Part shown: positions 1 through 6,034 of the stretch, one piece after another
Position numbering within the stretch: the stretch's first letter is position 1
How the letters are laid out: each line of letters starts with the position of its first letter
Assembly: GCA_031178585.1 (NCBI GenBank)
Contig: JAPSIT010000052.1
Span: forward strand, 1-11,181
Direction: 5' to 3'
Length of the DNA stretch: 11,181 nucleotides
DNA from: Arthrobacter sp.
GTDB lineage: Bacteria; Actinomycetota; Actinomycetes; Actinomycetales; Micrococcaceae
Notes under the pieces: generated by a model
What the model saw: only the letters and a program-made list of their open reading frames with translations
Told to the model about the DNA's origin: nothing
Database searches by the model: none
Position numbers and translations under genes: made by a program

Positions 1-938
1 TGCTCGCCGCGGAGCACGGCGAGCGTGTTGTCTGCAGCGAGTACTGCCATGGCGGTGCGCGTCTCGACGGTGGCCGAGCCGAGGTGCGGCACGAGTGTCA
101 CATTCTCCAGGTCCAGCAACTCGGGGTGGACCTGCGGCTCTTTCTCGAAGACGTCCAGCCCGGCACCGGCGATGACGCCCTCGCGCAGCGCGGCTGCGAG
201 GGCCGCCTCGTCGACGATAGGTCCGCGTGCGGTGTTGACGAGGTAGGTGGAGCTCTTCATTGCTGAAAGCTGCTCCGCGCCGATCAGATGGTGCGTTGCC
301 GGTCCGTAGGGGCAGTGCAGAGAAATGACATCGGAAACAGTCAGGAGCTCGTCGAGGTCGACCCGGCGGGCGCCCAGTTCCGCGGCGATCGCGGGGTCGA
401 TCTCGCTGCGCGACTGGTAGACGATGTCCATGCCGAAGGCCTTGGCCCGGCGTGCTGTCGCCTGGCCGATACCGCCCATGCCGACGACGCCGAGCGTCTT
501 GCCCTGCAGGCTGCTGCCAAGCAGGAAGAACATGCCCCACTTCCACGGCTGGCCTGCGCGGATGAGCCGTTCGCCCTCACCCAGCCGGCGGGTTGCCATG
601 AGGATGAGCCCGAACGCGATGTCGGCCGTAGCCTCGGTGAGCACGCCGGGCGTGTTGGTGGCGACGACGCCCCGCGCGGTGCAGGCCGGCACATCGATGT
701 TGTCGTAGCCGACGGCCACGTTGGAGACCACCTTGAGCTGGGGGCCCGCGGCGTCGAGCAACTCGCCGTCGACGCGTTCGGTGAGCAGGCTCAGGATCGC
801 ATCCGCGCCGGCCACGCGGCGCAGGAGCTCCTCGCGGCCAATCGACTCCGGACCGGTCCACGCATCGACCTCGTGCTCGGCACGAAGCCTTTCGAGCGCT
901 GCGTCGGGAACCCTGCCCGTAACGACTACCCGGCTCAT
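1..938 (-). CDS. D-2-hydroxyacid dehydrogenase (glyoxylate/hydroxypyruvate reductase type), C-terminus cut by window edge
   Basis: This NAD(P)-dependent cytoplasmic enzyme should reduce a 2-oxo acid to the D-2-hydroxy acid, or run in reverse. About 312 residues are visible and the family is usually 315-330 long, so only the last few residues are missing at position 1. The nucleotide-binding motif GMGGIG lies at residues 153-158. The family catalytic triad is present with its usual spacing: Arg238 in NTARG, Glu267 in FEKEP and His285 in PHLGSA. The strand after the Rossmann glycines ends in YQSRS (174-178) rather than an acidic residue, which suggests NADPH preference (inference). The ATG overlaps the stop of the upstream aminotransferase as ATGA (938-935), so the two are probably translationally coupled. 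The substrate cannot be read from sequence: glyoxylate, hydroxypyruvate and aromatic 2-oxo acids are all possible. Family call sure, substrate not. Confidence 0.93.
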   Translation of the reverse strand, partial: MSRVVVTGRVPDAALERLRAEHEVDAWTGPESIGREELLRRVAGADAILSLLTERVDGELLDAAGPQLKVVSNVAVGYDNIDVPACTARGVVATNTPGVLTEATADIAFGLILMATRRLGEGERLIRAGQPWKWGMFFLLGSSLQGKTLGVVGMGGIGQATARRAKAFGMDIVYQSRSEIDPAIAAELGARRVDLDELLTVSDVISLHCPYGPATHHLIGAEQLSAMKSSTYLVNTARGPIVDEAALAAALREGVIAGAGLDVFEKEPQVHPELLDLENVTLVPHLGSATVETRTAMAVLAADNTLAVLRGE

Positions 939-2134
939 GCGGTCACGATCCATTCGCGCAGGCGTCCGAGGCCCTCGCGGATGGCTTCAGCTTCGATGCC
1001 CGAGTAGGCGAGGCGGATGTACTGCCGGTCTTCACCGGGCAGTCGCCGGCCGAAGTGCTCCCGCGTGCAGAAGGAGACGCCGGTCTTGTACAGGGCGTCA
1101 GAGGCGAAGTCGCCGACTGCGGAATAACCCATACGCTCCATGACCTCCGTGACGTCGGGGAACAAGTAGAACGTCGATTGCGGCACGGCGACGTGCATGC
1201 CGGGGATGGAATTGACGAGTTCGCACGCGGTATCGCGGCGCGTCTGCAGGGTGTCAAGCATCTGCTGCACAGAATCCTGGGGGCCGCGGAGCGCTTCGAC
1301 TCCCGCCCACTGCACGTAGTGGGTGGTGCAGGACTCGTCATTGGTGTTGAGCGTGCTGAGCACCTGGGCGATCTCACGCGGGGCGACGGCGCAGCCGAGG
1401 CGTGATCCGGTCATGGCGAACTTCTTGCTGAACGTGTAGAGGATCACGGTGCGCTCGGCCATGCCGGGAATCGATGTGATCGAGCTCGAGACGCCTTCAT
1501 AGCGGGTTTCAAAGTAAGCCTCGTCGGAGAGTACCCAGAGGTCGTGTTCGATCGCGAGCTGTGCGATGGCCTCGCGCTCGGCCGCAGTCGACTCGGCTGA
1601 GATGGGGTTCTGCAGGTCGTTGTAGATGATTGCGACCGTGTTCGGGGTGATCGACGCGCGGATCTGCTCGAGGTCGATCGCGAAGCCCGTGCTGGTTGGC
1701 ACATAGCGGTACGGCACGGCCGTGCCGCCGAGGTATTCGATCTGCGATTCATAAATCGGGAAGCCGGGGTTGGGGTAGAGCACTTCCTGGCCGGGGTTCA
1801 TGACCGCCTGCAGGAACTTCGTGATGACTGGCTTGCCGCCGGTCATCACCACCACATTCTCGGGGGAGAACTCAATACCGCGGCGCGAGCCAATGTCGTC
1901 GGCGAGGGCTTCACGCAGCTGCGGGATGCCGGGGCCTGGGCAGTAGCCCGTGTAGCCGTCTGCGATCGCCCGGTTCATCGCTTCCACGATGTTCGGGGCG
2001 GTGGGGATGTTGATATCGCCGAGATGGAAGGGGTACACCAGGTTCCCCTTCGCCTTCCAGGCGGCGGCGGCTTGCGCGACGCTGAAGGCGGTTTCGGTGC
2101 CCAGGCGTTCGAGCCGGTGCGCGAGTTGCTGCAT
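935..2134 (-). CDS. PLP-dependent class I/II aminotransferase
   Basis: A 399-residue fold-type I aminotransferase, the usual length for the aspartate/aromatic aminotransferase superfamily. It should move an amino group between an amino acid and a 2-oxo acid in the cytoplasm. Visible landmarks are a TGGKP cofactor-site loop (98-102), the NP pair at 176-177, the SDEAY segment with Asp204 that binds the pyridine nitrogen and Tyr207, the Schiff-base lysine Lys237 in FSKKFAMTGSRLG with Arg245 eight residues on, and the substrate carboxylate arginine Arg374 in YIRLAYS. The ATG at 2134 follows GAGGAG by about nine bases, so the start is well supported. It is the first gene of a two-gene unit; its TGA overlaps the dehydrogenase ATG. 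That pairing suggests amino acid to 2-oxo acid to D-2-hydroxy acid, or the reverse. The amino donor is not predictable here. Confidence 0.93.
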   Translation of the reverse strand: MQQLAHRLERLGTETAFSVAQAAAAWKAKGNLVYPFHLGDINIPTAPNIVEAMNRAIADGYTGYCPGPGIPQLREALADDIGSRRGIEFSPENVVVMTGGKPVITKFLQAVMNPGQEVLYPNPGFPIYESQIEYLGGTAVPYRYVPTSTGFAIDLEQIRASITPNTVAIIYNDLQNPISAESTAAEREAIAQLAIEHDLWVLSDEAYFETRYEGVSSSITSIPGMAERTVILYTFSKKFAMTGSRLGCAVAPREIAQVLSTLNTNDESCTTHYVQWAGVEALRGPQDSVQQMLDTLQTRRDTACELVNSIPGMHVAVPQSTFYLFPDVTEVMERMGYSAVGDFASDALYKTGVSFCTREHFGRRLPGEDRQYIRLAYSGIEAEAIREGLGRLREWIVTA

Positions 2135-2194
2135 GCTGTTCCACTCCTCATCGAGTTGACGATCGATCCTCTGCGGATTCTGATCCAGTACAGG

Positions 2195-2224
2195 ACTAAT
2201 ATATCAGAACACTAATTATGATAT
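2195..2224. promoter_or_regulatory. AT-rich operator-like dyad and ACTAAT direct repeats upstream of the aminotransferase
   Basis: Positions 2201-2224 form an imperfect 24-bp dyad. The arms ATATCA (2201-2206) and TGATAT (2219-2224) match perfectly, and two further pairs match inside after one mismatch. Overlapping it, ACTAAT occurs at 2195-2200 and again at 2211-2216, one and a half helical turns apart. The site is 65-90 bp upstream of the aminotransferase ATG, in AT-rich DNA that contrasts with the GC-rich surroundings. No clean -35/-10 pair could be assigned. The binding protein is unknown, and no regulator gene adjoins it. Confidence 0.5.
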
Positions 2225-2418
2225 GCAGAAAATGTCATTGGGAACAGGGCTGGCGAATCCGTCCAAGCAACATGCCCGAGCCGGCGGCGTGAGCTGAAGG
2301 ATGCGGCACGCGTGTGGTCTTAGCCCTCTCCGGGTTGCCCGCCTACGCCAGTTCGGGGAGCGCCGAGTCTGCAGCCATTCCGGTACCCGGGCGGGAGTAT
2401 CGGAAGCTGAGCAGCACG

Positions 2419-2443
2419 GCTGAGGTCAGTGTTGGTCCTCAGC
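2419..2443 (-). terminator. Weak hairpin after the exported-protein gene
   Basis: GCTGAGG (2419-2425) and CCTCAGC (2437-2443) form a perfect 7-bp stem with an 11-nt loop, starting about ten bases past the TAA of the exported-protein gene. No U-tract follows on the minus strand, so intrinsic termination is only possible, not shown. Confidence 0.35.
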
Positions 2444-2452
2444 GCTAAGCAG

Positions 2453-3184
2453 TTACGGCATGACGATGTTTGTGAGTTCGGTCCGCTTGCCGCTTGCTAC
2501 CTCTTCAACCAGGACCAGCGCGCCTACCTGGGGGCAGTAGTATTTGTGCTCGCGCGAGTTGCTCTCAAGCGGCGTCCAGTCGTCCACCTTCGCGCAGTCT
2601 GTGTAGGTGCCCATTTTCGTCGTGACGGTCTGGCCCGTGGCGATAGTGTCCCGCATGTCTTCCGCATGGCCGGGGTAAAACTCTTGCCTGTACGTCTCGC
2701 CCACGCGCTGATCGGCCTTCATCCAAATCCCGGCCTTCGCACCGTCCTGGCCGTGAATAAAGCTTCCGGCACGGTCCCAGAGCACGCCATTCCAAAAGTT
2801 TTTCACGTCCTCGCCGAAGTACCACACATCGCCGTTCTTGTGCTGTGCCAGATAGTCCCTGGTTTCCTCGACCAGCTGTCCGTTCTTGTATTCCCTGTCC
2901 AGATAGATGACCGTTTCGACGCCCTCAATGACCCGTGTCTCGGGCAGGATCTCAATTTCGGCTCTCTCTCCGGCTCCTACCCCGCCGACAGTCTCGTATG
3001 TCATCTTTTTGCCGACGGGTAACGCGAAGTATTTGTTGGTTATCTCCGTCGTGAATTCAGCGGGATCGACGTGGGGGTTGTACTCGGAGGCCCTGCTTTG
3101 CAAGTTGCTGAAGTGAAAAAGTGCCGCCCCGCCAGCGACCAGTACCAGAACGAGAATCCCCAATGTTATGGTTCTTGCCTTCAT
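2453..3184 (-). CDS. Exported or membrane-anchored protein of unknown function
   Basis: A 243-residue protein whose N-terminus is a short basic stretch (MKAR) followed by a hydrophobic segment at about residues 7-24. This could be a signal peptide or an uncleaved anchor; there is no lipobox cysteine. The rest is polar and rich in beta-forming residues. From memory it resembles a widespread family of secreted hypothetical proteins sharing features seen here: NKYFALPVG (50-58), REYKNGQLVEET (97-108), DVWYFGED (119-126), an Asp-Gly-Ala-Lys segment (147-150), ETYRQEFYPGHAEDM (163-177), DWTPLE (202-207) and EHKYY (212-216). The function of that family is not known to me. Cys197 and Cys217 could form a disulfide outside the cell. 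The ATG at 3184 follows GGGGAG by ten bases. Its DNA looks less GC-rich than its neighbours. It appears to be transcribed alone. Confidence 0.85.
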   Translation of the reverse strand: MKARTITLGILVLVLVAGGAALFHFSNLQSRASEYNPHVDPAEFTTEITNKYFALPVGKKMTYETVGGVGAGERAEIEILPETRVIEGVETVIYLDREYKNGQLVEETRDYLAQHKNGDVWYFGEDVKNFWNGVLWDRAGSFIHGQDGAKAGIWMKADQRVGETYRQEFYPGHAEDMRDTIATGQTVTTKMGTYTDCAKVDDWTPLESNSREHKYYCPQVGALVLVEEVASGKRTELTNIVMP

Positions 3185-3185
3185 G

Positions 3186-3247
3186 CCTGTCCCACTCCCC
3201 GATGAGTAGAAACTCCAAAAACTGGCTTAGACAGGGTGCTTGCCCTG
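3186..3247 (-). other. Possible alternative hairpins in the exported-protein leader
   Basis: On the minus transcript CAGGG (3247-3243) can pair with CCCTG (3236-3232). The same CCCTGTC segment (3236-3230) can instead pair with GACAGG (3191-3186), which lies between the ribosome binding site and the ATG at 3184. The two pairings exclude each other. The stems are only 5-6 bp, so this is weak. Confidence 0.2.
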
Positions 3248-3316
3248 CCATAGGTAAAAGGTAGTCCTGCAATCGCACCGCGGACAGGGCCAGCAGTAAA
3301 CCATTGCTGTTCTGTG

Positions 3317-3331
3317 CGGCGCTTCACGCCG
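3317..3331 (-). terminator. Small GC hairpin after the four-gene operon
   Basis: CGGCG (3317-3321) and CGCCG (3327-3331) form a 5-bp stem with a 5-nt loop, about 30 bases past the TAG of the last operon gene. There is no U-tract. It is the best terminator candidate in the 178-bp gap before the next gene, but it is short. Confidence 0.25.
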
Positions 3332-3362
3332 GCTGGAGCCGCTGGGGGGCGGCGGCCAAATC

Positions 3363-3887
3363 CTAGCAGCCGCCTGTTTGCTCGTCCTCGACCTCTTCGT
3401 CGGATACGAGGCGGCGGAGCATGGCCAGCCTGTCGGCGATTCTGGCACGGGTCGCGGCATGCCCCGGCTCAGAGTCCGCAGGCCCGGGCCCTGGGGATGC
3501 CCAGTCAAGCGGCCCGCGACCGATGAGGAAGGGGATGGCGTCCTGCTCCCGGAGCCGGTCCAGTACCTCCAGGAAGCGCTCCCAGGCGCCGGCAGAACCG
3601 GCGCCCGATCCGGCGTCGGACGCCACGAGGGGTGACGGAACGCCGTCAATGACCCAAACCGGGTACTTGGCGGCAAGGGCGCGGTAGTCGCCGCTTTCCA
3701 GCGGACTGCCACACAGCTCGGCAAAGCCCACCCAGAGCAGGTCCGGAGCGGCGCTCTTGGCCGCGAGGGTGCGCGACGGAAGTTCCAGGGCCTGTTGCTG
3801 GGAGGGCGCCGGCCGGAAGAGTCCGTACGTGCCCAACTGCCGGTCCGTTCCCGGAGTGATGATGAGGCCCCGTTCAAACTCCGACAC
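3363..3887 (-). CDS. Short protein resembling the C-terminal part of AFG1/ZapE ATPases, without the ATPase core
   Basis: A 174-residue protein that lines up by eye with the last third of AFG1/ZapE-family proteins. Residues 37-44 (PSRTLAAK) fit the strand before the conserved block. LLWVGFAELCGSPLESGDY (50-68) matches the family's F-x-E-L-C-x-x-P-x-x-x-x-D-Y signature. LAAKYPVWVIDGVPSPL (71-87) matches the strand and V-P turn that follow. ERFLEVLDRL (103-112) matches the family's R-F-I-x-L-I-D helix. The Walker A, Walker B and sensor regions of the complete 340-380 residue ATPases are absent, so ATP hydrolysis is not expected. The start is a GTG at 3887, four bases after the CorA stop, with GGAAAGG 14 bases upstream inside corA, suggesting translational coupling. 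The tail (161-174) is acidic and ends in cysteine. Function unknown; a degenerate paralogue or adaptor is possible. Confidence 0.75.
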   Translation of the reverse strand: MSEFERGLIITPGTDRQLGTYGLFRPAPSQQQALELPSRTLAAKSAAPDLLWVGFAELCGSPLESGDYRALAAKYPVWVIDGVPSPLVASDAGSGAGSAGAWERFLEVLDRLREQDAIPFLIGRGPLDWASPGPGPADSEPGHAATRARIADRLAMLRRLVSDEEVEDEQTGGC

Positions 3888-3891
3888 AGCG

Positions 3892-4887
3892 CTATAGCCA
3901 GCCTTTCCGCTTGAAGATCGCGTACATCAGCCCTGCCGTGCCCGCCATCAGCGCGATCGACATTGGATAGCCGAACGTCCAGTGCAGCTCGGGCATGTGG
4001 TCGAAGTTCATTCCATAGACGCCTGCCACGAACGACGGGGCGAAGAAAATCGCCGCCCAGGAGGAGATTTTCTTGACCTGTTCGTTCTGTTGGGCGCTCG
4101 CCTCGTTCTGGCGGTTGGCCGTTAGGGTACCGTCGAGGGTCAGAGCGTTCTGCAGGAGGTCGCGGAAGGAATTGGCCCGGGATATCACCCGCTCCACGTG
4201 GTCCTCGACGTCGCGCAGGCTGTGCTGCAGGTCAGTGTCCACCACGTACTTTTTGAATCCCCCCTTCAGCTGCTGCATCATCCCAGGCAGGGGGTGGATG
4301 GCGCGCTGGAACTGGATGACCTGCCGGGCCAGTTCATAAATGCGCCGGGAGACAGTGGGGTCACCGGAGAACAACTGGTCTTCGATCTCGTCGATGTCGT
4401 TTTCAAGTCCCGCGACCACGGGCGCGTAATCGTCCACCACTTGGTCCAACAGGGCGTACAGCACCGCCTCCGGCCCGTGACGCAGGAGGTCCTGCCGCGA
4501 TTCGAGGCGCCGCCGGACCTTGCCCACGCCGGACATCTCGGCGTGCCGGACGGTGACCACAAAGTTCTTGCCCGTAAAGATGTGCAGCTCGCCGAACTCC
4601 ACGGTCTCGGTGTCGTCGAGATAGCGGGCAGGCCTGAGCACCGTGAACAGGTTGTCCCCGTAGCGCTCCAGTTTGGGCCGCTGGTGGGCCGAGATGGCGT
4701 CCTCGACGGCCAGCTCATGCAGTCCGAACTCCGCCGCCACGGCAGCGATCTCAGGCCCGGTCGGGCGGTACAGCCCGATCCAGGCCATCCCTCCGTGGGC
4801 TGCCAGTGTCTCGAAGGTCTGCTCGAGGTTTTCGGGTTCGGCACTGCGGACTCCGTCAACATAGACGGCGTTATCAATAATGGTCAC
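3892..4887 (-). CDS. corA: CorA-family divalent metal cation (Mg2+/Co2+) transporter
   Basis: A 331-residue membrane protein of typical CorA length. These proteins form pentameric channels that pass Mg2+, and often Co2+ or Ni2+, into the cell. The large N-terminal cytoplasmic domain (about 1-265) ends in a long helix. Two C-terminal membrane segments follow, at about 272-291 and 305-324. The signature YGMN at 291-294, which forms the channel mouth, is intact and is followed by FDHMPEL in the short periplasmic-side loop. The C-terminal KRKGWL is the expected basic cytoplasmic tail. The start is a GTG at 4887, with AGGAG eleven bases upstream. It lies 26 bp downstream of the DUF1761 gene and four bases ahead of the AFG1/ZapE-like gene, in an operon led by an Lrp/AsnC regulator. 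No Mg2+ riboswitch is visible, as the gene is internal to the operon. Exact metal is not determined. Confidence 0.95.
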   Translation of the reverse strand: MTIIDNAVYVDGVRSAEPENLEQTFETLAAHGGMAWIGLYRPTGPEIAAVAAEFGLHELAVEDAISAHQRPKLERYGDNLFTVLRPARYLDDTETVEFGELHIFTGKNFVVTVRHAEMSGVGKVRRRLESRQDLLRHGPEAVLYALLDQVVDDYAPVVAGLENDIDEIEDQLFSGDPTVSRRIYELARQVIQFQRAIHPLPGMMQQLKGGFKKYVVDTDLQHSLRDVEDHVERVISRANSFRDLLQNALTLDGTLTANRQNEASAQQNEQVKKISSWAAIFFAPSFVAGVYGMNFDHMPELHWTFGYPMSIALMAGTAGLMYAIFKRKGWL

Positions 4888-4913
4888 GGTCTGCCGATCT
4901 CCTGCTGAAGGGG

Positions 4914-5339
4914 TCAGGACATCGCGCCGATGATGGCACCGGCCGCGGTCATGGCCAGCACATCGTGGCCGGAATCGATCAGGGTCACGGCTACCGGGCG
5001 GCCCGCAAAGCCGTTATGGATGACATGGCCGCCCGCCCGGAACACCACGGCCAGCACCAGGGCAAACAAGGCGCCCGCCAGAGCAGTATCCAGGGCCAGC
5101 CCGGTGATCAGTACGGCGAGAAGGACTGCGGTCAGCGCCGCGGCAAGCATCATCGGCAGCCAGATGCCGGCGCCGCCCTCAGTGTTTTTCAGGTCCTCTT
5201 CGGTCTTGCCGATCGCCTCCATCCACCGCGTGCCCAGCACCGCGGGAAGGTACCAGACGAAGCCGATGGCCATGGTGGCGATGAAGGCCAGCAGCACGGC
5301 GAGCCAGTTGATCTGAGAAACATACGAGAACAAATCCAT
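4914..5339 (-). CDS. DUF1761 family integral membrane protein
   Basis: A 141-residue protein with four hydrophobic segments, at about 11-32, 59-80, 84-102 and 117-139. The N-terminal features match the DUF1761 family: an NW pair at 11-12 ahead of helix one, GFVWYLP at 26-32, then RWMEAIGKTEEDL (38-50) in the first loop. A conserved-looking HVIHNGF segment (105-111) follows helix three. The family has no established function. The ATG at 5339 sits nine bases after the stop of the upstream Lrp/AsnC gene, and its AGGA ribosome binding site overlaps that stop, so the two are in one operon. CorA follows 26 bp later. A role in membrane transport or in adjusting CorA is only suggested by position. 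Confidence 0.85.
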   Translation of the reverse strand: MDLFSYVSQINWLAVLLAFIATMAIGFVWYLPAVLGTRWMEAIGKTEEDLKNTEGGAGIWLPMMLAAALTAVLLAVLITGLALDTALAGALFALVLAVVFRAGGHVIHNGFAGRPVAVTLIDSGHDVLAMTAAGAIIGAMS

Positions 5340-5348
5340 CCTTGAATC

Positions 5349-5882
5349 CTATTCCCGGCCCCGGCTGTCCTGCGCGGCGGCTCCCTGTACAGCGGCTCCC
5401 TGGGCGAGGCGGCTGATCAGCGGTTCCGTCCGGTACGGGATGTGGGTATGCAGCGCCAGAACGGTCTCCGTGCGGATGACCCCCCGGATCCTCAGGATCG
5501 ATCGAAGGGCGGCCTGCAGGTTATGCGTGTCGGTGGCCACAACCCGGCACCAGACATCGCCCCGGCCTGAGATCTCGTGCACCTCGAGGACCTGGGGGAG
5601 CAGGCGCAAGGCTCCCACCACGCCATCGAGTTCGCGGTGGGTTACCTCGATAGTCACGAAAGCAACGACGTCGTATCCCACCGACTCCAGGTCGACTTCC
5701 CGGCCTCCGTCACGGAGGACCCCGGAGCGCAGCATCCGGCGCAGCCGCGACTGGGCGGTGTTCCGCGCGGTGCCCAGCTTGTCGCTCAGGTCCCCGATCT
5801 GGATGCGCGGATCGCGGATAAGTTCCAGCAGGATCTTGAGGTCGGTGGAGTCCAAGGCGTTCAAATCATCACTCCGGGTCAC
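5349..5882 (-). CDS. Lrp/AsnC-family transcriptional regulator
   Basis: A 177-residue regulator when read from the GTG at 5882, close to the usual 150-170. Residues from that start: LDSTDLKILLEL at 10-21 begins the family N-terminus, the helix-turn-helix lies at about 27-48 and includes SDKLGTARNTAQSRLRRM, and the C-terminal RAM/effector domain spans about 60-150 with the typical ISGRGDVW turn (104-111). The tail is Ala/Gln/Gly-rich and ends with a doubled GAA(V/A)Q unit. The start is uncertain: the frame stays open up to a TTG at 5999 with another GTG at 5933, but 5882 puts LD ten residues in, as in relatives. No strong ribosome binding site precedes any of them. It is divergent from an MFS exporter and heads an operon with DUF1761, corA and the AFG1/ZapE-like gene. 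Autoregulation plus control of the exporter is likely. The amino acid or other effector is unknown. Confidence 0.87.
   Translation of the reverse strand: MTRSDDLNALDSTDLKILLELIRDPRIQIGDLSDKLGTARNTAQSRLRRMLRSGVLRDGGREVDLESVGYDVVAFVTIEVTHRELDGVVGALRLLPQVLEVHEISGRGDVWCRVVATDTHNLQAALRSILRIRGVIRTETVLALHTHIPYRTEPLISRLAQGAAVQGAAAQDSRGRE
5377..5402. repeat. 11-bp direct repeat inside the Lrp C-terminal codons
   Basis: GCGGCTCCCTG occurs at 5377-5387 and again at 5392-5402, a 15-bp period. It encodes the doubled GAAVQ/GAAAQ tail and probably arose by an in-frame duplication of five codons. Confidence 0.7.
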
Positions 5883-5889
5883 TCTCAGA

Positions 5890-5911
5890 AGTAAATATTG
5901 ACTATTTTGCT
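5890..5911. promoter_or_regulatory. Operator-like dyad between the Lrp regulator and the MFS exporter
   Basis: AGTAAATA (5890-5897) and TATTTTGCT (5903-5911) form an imperfect AT-rich dyad around TTGAC, just upstream of the favoured Lrp GTG at 5882. Lrp/AsnC proteins are known to bind such AT-rich imperfect palindromes. TTGACT (5898-5903), inside the dyad, reads as a plus-strand -35 element for the exporter, although no convincing -10 follows. Occupancy would be expected to affect both genes. Site identity is inference. Confidence 0.45.
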
Positions 5912-6034
5912 CAATTCTTCCATGGATGTTCACTGAATGAGTCTGCCATCGACCCATTCTGGAGGCACCAACCGTCGTCGGCAGGGGAAGCTCCCACAAG
6001 GGGCCGGGCTGCCGGAAACAAGCAAGGACACGGC

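Larger units (their letters stand above)
2135..2452. other. 318-bp non-coding stretch between the aminotransferase and the exported protein
   Basis: Both flanking genes are on the minus strand. The left part (about 2185-2235) is unusually AT-rich and should hold the aminotransferase promoter and an operator-like dyad. The right edge holds a weak hairpin just after the exported-protein stop. The middle (about 2240-2410) shows no convincing gene, RNA gene or repeat. Confidence 0.7.

Noticed and set aside
288..1007. A 239-codon plus-strand open frame
   Set aside because: It is antisense to the dehydrogenase, whose catalytic motifs all read correctly on the minus strand.
3227..3877. A 216-codon minus-strand frame longer than the AFG1/ZapE-like gene it overlaps
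   Set aside because: Its product is Arg/Ser/Pro-rich without family motifs, whereas the 174-codon frame carries recognisable AFG1/ZapE blocks and sits directly after corA.
5885..5923. A 12-codon minus-strand mini-frame (MEELSKIVNIYF) ending two bases before the Lrp GTG
   Set aside because: It might be a leader peptide, but no ribosome binding site precedes it and it overlaps the dyad, so chance is the simpler reading.
5883..5999. An N-terminal extension of the first Lrp protein from a TTG at 5999
   Set aside because: The added 39 residues resemble no Lrp N-terminus, the start is weak, and it would cover the divergent promoter region.
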